Notes under the pieces: model-generated
Told to the model about the DNA's origin: nothing
Databases searched by the model: none
Seen by the model: the letters and a program-made list of their open reading frames with translations, nothing else
Program-made: the position numbers and the translations under genes
Part shown: in pieces, positions 62,638 to 64,000 of the stretch
Position numbering within the stretch: the first letter of the stretch is position 1
Layout of the letters: each line of letters opens with the position of its first letter
Assembly (NCBI GenBank): GCA_008727115.1
Contig: CP044131.1
Span: 1,302,001-1,366,000 of the forward strand
Direction: 5' to 3'
Source: Comamonas testosteroni
Lineage (GTDB): Bacteria; Pseudomonadota; Gammaproteobacteria; Burkholderiales; Burkholderiaceae_C
Length of the DNA stretch: 64,000 nt

Positions 62638-64000
62638 TTATCGGGCGCTGGTCAACAGCACAAAGCCGCTCCAGTAATACGGGTGTGCCAGAGTGTCCGC
62701 AGTCTCTGTGGCGGGCAGGCTGCTGAGCCCGCGTGCGCTGGATGGCACAACAGGTGAGGCGGAAGCAAGCAAGCCAAGTTGCGCCGTGCGCAGTGCCTGT
62801 GCATGAGACTGGCCCTGTGCCATGGCGCTGTAGAAGGCCTGCATCAGTGCCTGTGTTCCTTCGTCGGCGACAGCCCACAGACTGGCCATGACGTTACGAG
62901 CACCTCGCGCCTGGGCAAGCCATGCGAGGCTGTCCACTGGCAGGCCTTGCTCGGAAGGGCCGGAGGGAATGGCTGTTTCGCAGGCGGACAGAGTCAGCAA
63001 GTCCAGACCTTCAAAGCGAAAGCCTGGATCGCTCAGCTCGCCCAGGGTCAGCAATTGACCATTCCCCAGATACAGGCCTGAGCCTTTGGCGTTGCCTGGC
63101 AGCAGCTTGAAGTGACTGGCCAGATGAACCACTTGGCGAGACTGCAGTGCAGTGCGCAGACTGTCTGCGGTGAATGCTGCATCCTGATAGGCATCGTGGC
63201 CTATCCCTTGGCTGGCAGCCAGCTGCGCCAGAGCGTCAATCTCGGCGCGGACCTTGGGCAAAGGCGGTAAATCAGGAGAGGAATGAACTGCCCCTTGCAG
63301 ACTCCAGCCTTGGCGCTGGGCCGCGTGCTTCTGTGAACTGGCAGCAACTGGTTCAGAGTGAGAGCTGCGCTGTACGCCGGTGTCCTGGGGCAGTGCATAA
63401 GACTCTCCCAGCCAGTGCATGCCGTCATGCAAGGCCGCCATGGGGAGGTAGCGCATGGCCCCTTCGAGATGCACGCGAACCTCGGGTGCCTGTCCGGCGA
63501 GTGCCTTGGGCTCGGCTGAGGGAAGCCATTTTTCAAGAGGTTTCCACAGCTGCTGATAGAGCTTTTGCGCCTGTGCCTGCGGAGTGCTGCCCGGCTGCTG
63601 GAGCTGCTGGCGCAGTAGTGCGATGTCCTGGGTCAACTGCTTTTGTGCCACCGGCAGGCGCAGCCTTTGTTCAGGGTGGCCGCCACGACGTATGACTACG
63701 TAAAGGTGTTCCGGGGCGGGCAGGTAGCGCACTTCGGTTTGCCCGGCTTCAAGCTGGCCGGGTACGGCGGGCAAGGGCTGGTTCAGCGTCCGCGCAGGAA
63801 GTTCGGTCAGCAAGATTTGCGCAGCCTGTGCAATGGCCTGCTCAAGAGCCTGACCGCCATGCTCTCGCTGATGCCAGGCGCTTTGCAGCGTGCTTTGCAG
63901 CGGTTGTGTCAGTGCGTCCAGTTGATGCTCGGCAGGCGTCATCTCCAGCTTTGGCTGGGTGGATGAGTAACTGCGAACCAGGCGGTGGTAGCTTTGCTCG
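62638..64000 (-). CDS. CHAT-domain protein, probable TPR-CHAT protease (N-terminus beyond window)
   Basis: The frame is open to the right edge, so the start lies outside; 434 residues follow the first in-window ATG at 63942. The CHAT protease domain covers about the last 280 residues. The catalytic His is in VVHLASHFKL (about residue 277 from that ATG) and the nucleophilic Cys in LTLSACETAIPSG (about residue 321). The upstream part is helical, as in TPR-CHAT proteins (HLYVVIRRGG and AQAQKLYQQLWKPLEKWL are family-typical). It converges on the caspase gene with only 46 bases between. Cleavage targets are unknown. Confidence 0.85.
   Translation of the reverse strand, partial: EQSYHRLVRSYSSTQPKLEMTPAEHQLDALTQPLQSTLQSAWHQREHGGQALEQAIAQAAQILLTELPARTLNQPLPAVPGQLEAGQTEVRYLPAPEHLYVVIRRGGHPEQRLRLPVAQKQLTQDIALLRQQLQQPGSTPQAQAQKLYQQLWKPLEKWLPSAEPKALAGQAPEVRVHLEGAMRYLPMAALHDGMHWLGESYALPQDTGVQRSSHSEPVAASSQKHAAQRQGWSLQGAVHSSPDLPPLPKVRAEIDALAQLAASQGIGHDAYQDAAFTADSLRTALQSRQVVHLASHFKLLPGNAKGSGLYLGNGQLLTLGELSDPGFRFEGLDLLTLSACETAIPSGPSEQGLPVDSLAWLAQARGARNVMASLWAVADEGTQALMQAFYSAMAQGQSHAQALRTAQLGLLASASPVVPSSARGLSSLPATETADTLAHPYYWSGFVLLTSAR

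Overview
The window comes from a GC-rich betaproteobacterium of the order Burkholderiales, most likely Comamonas (C. testosteroni group). Support for this is the gene order tig-clpP-clpX-lon, an sdhCDAB-sdhE-gltA / mdh / acnB / acnA TCA block, a Comamonadaceae-style porin, and a mobR/mobA pair like the 3-hydroxybenzoate 4-hydroxylase system described in C. testosteroni. The assignment is by recognition of proteins, not by a database search.

Layout. (1) 1-11176: the structural half of a P2/phiCTX-like prophage. Genes J(partial)-W-V-S-R-Rz/Rz1-endolysin-holin-X-L-M-N-O run on the minus strand, and P-Q run divergently on the plus strand. The prophage ends in the displaced 3' end of a tRNA gene (probable att site, 11155-11176) just upstream of tig. 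(2) 11491-17548: the proteostasis genes tig, clpP, clpX and lon, with a heat-shock (sigma-32 type) promoter in front of lon. (3) 17658-18222: four near-identical tandem tRNA-Gly(GCC) genes and one tRNA-Cys(GCA). (4) 18249-19623: a small graveyard with an integrase remnant broken by an in-frame stop, a 30-residue membrane peptide gene and an IS5-type transposase remnant. (5) 19838-27623: a MetQ-like binding protein with an unusual partner gene, then a LysR regulator divergent from phnDCE, an iron-type alcohol dehydrogenase and phnX. This is a phosphonate uptake and cleavage operon without a PhnW transaminase. (6) 27715-34424: mobR/mobA, small enzymes, a porin, a diguanylate cyclase and fghA. 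(7) 34675-42796: a frameshifted frmA, a membrane protein, a GlxA-type regulator with GntP permease and glycerate kinase, an orphan XRE regulator and a DEAD-box helicase. (8) 43131-58663: a TCA cluster with gltA, sdhEBADC, a GntR regulator, mdh, trans-aconitate methyltransferase, a CitE-like lyase, acnB and acnA. (9) 58731-64000: a Gly/Asn/Ser-rich lipoprotein, an ECF sigma factor, a single-pass anti-sigma-like protein, a caspase-like protein and, converging on it, a CHAT-domain protein that runs off the window.

How the genes work together. The fghA/frmA pair forms the glutathione-dependent formaldehyde route, but the frmA reading frame carries a 1-base insertion. PhnDCE would import a phosphonate, the alcohol dehydrogenase would interconvert 2-hydroxyethylphosphonate and phosphonoacetaldehyde, and PhnX would release phosphate and acetaldehyde. 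The GntR protein between sdhC and mdh has a perfect palindrome inside its own promoter and probably controls part of the TCA block.

The best candidate for an undescribed system is 58731-64000. A sigma factor, a membrane-anchored putative inhibitor, a caspase-like protease with an apparent export signal, and a CHAT-family protease sit together. This suggests protease-controlled release of a sigma factor, analogous in logic to the CHAT/anti-sigma/ECF sigma module of type III-E CRISPR systems, but with no CRISPR component visible here.
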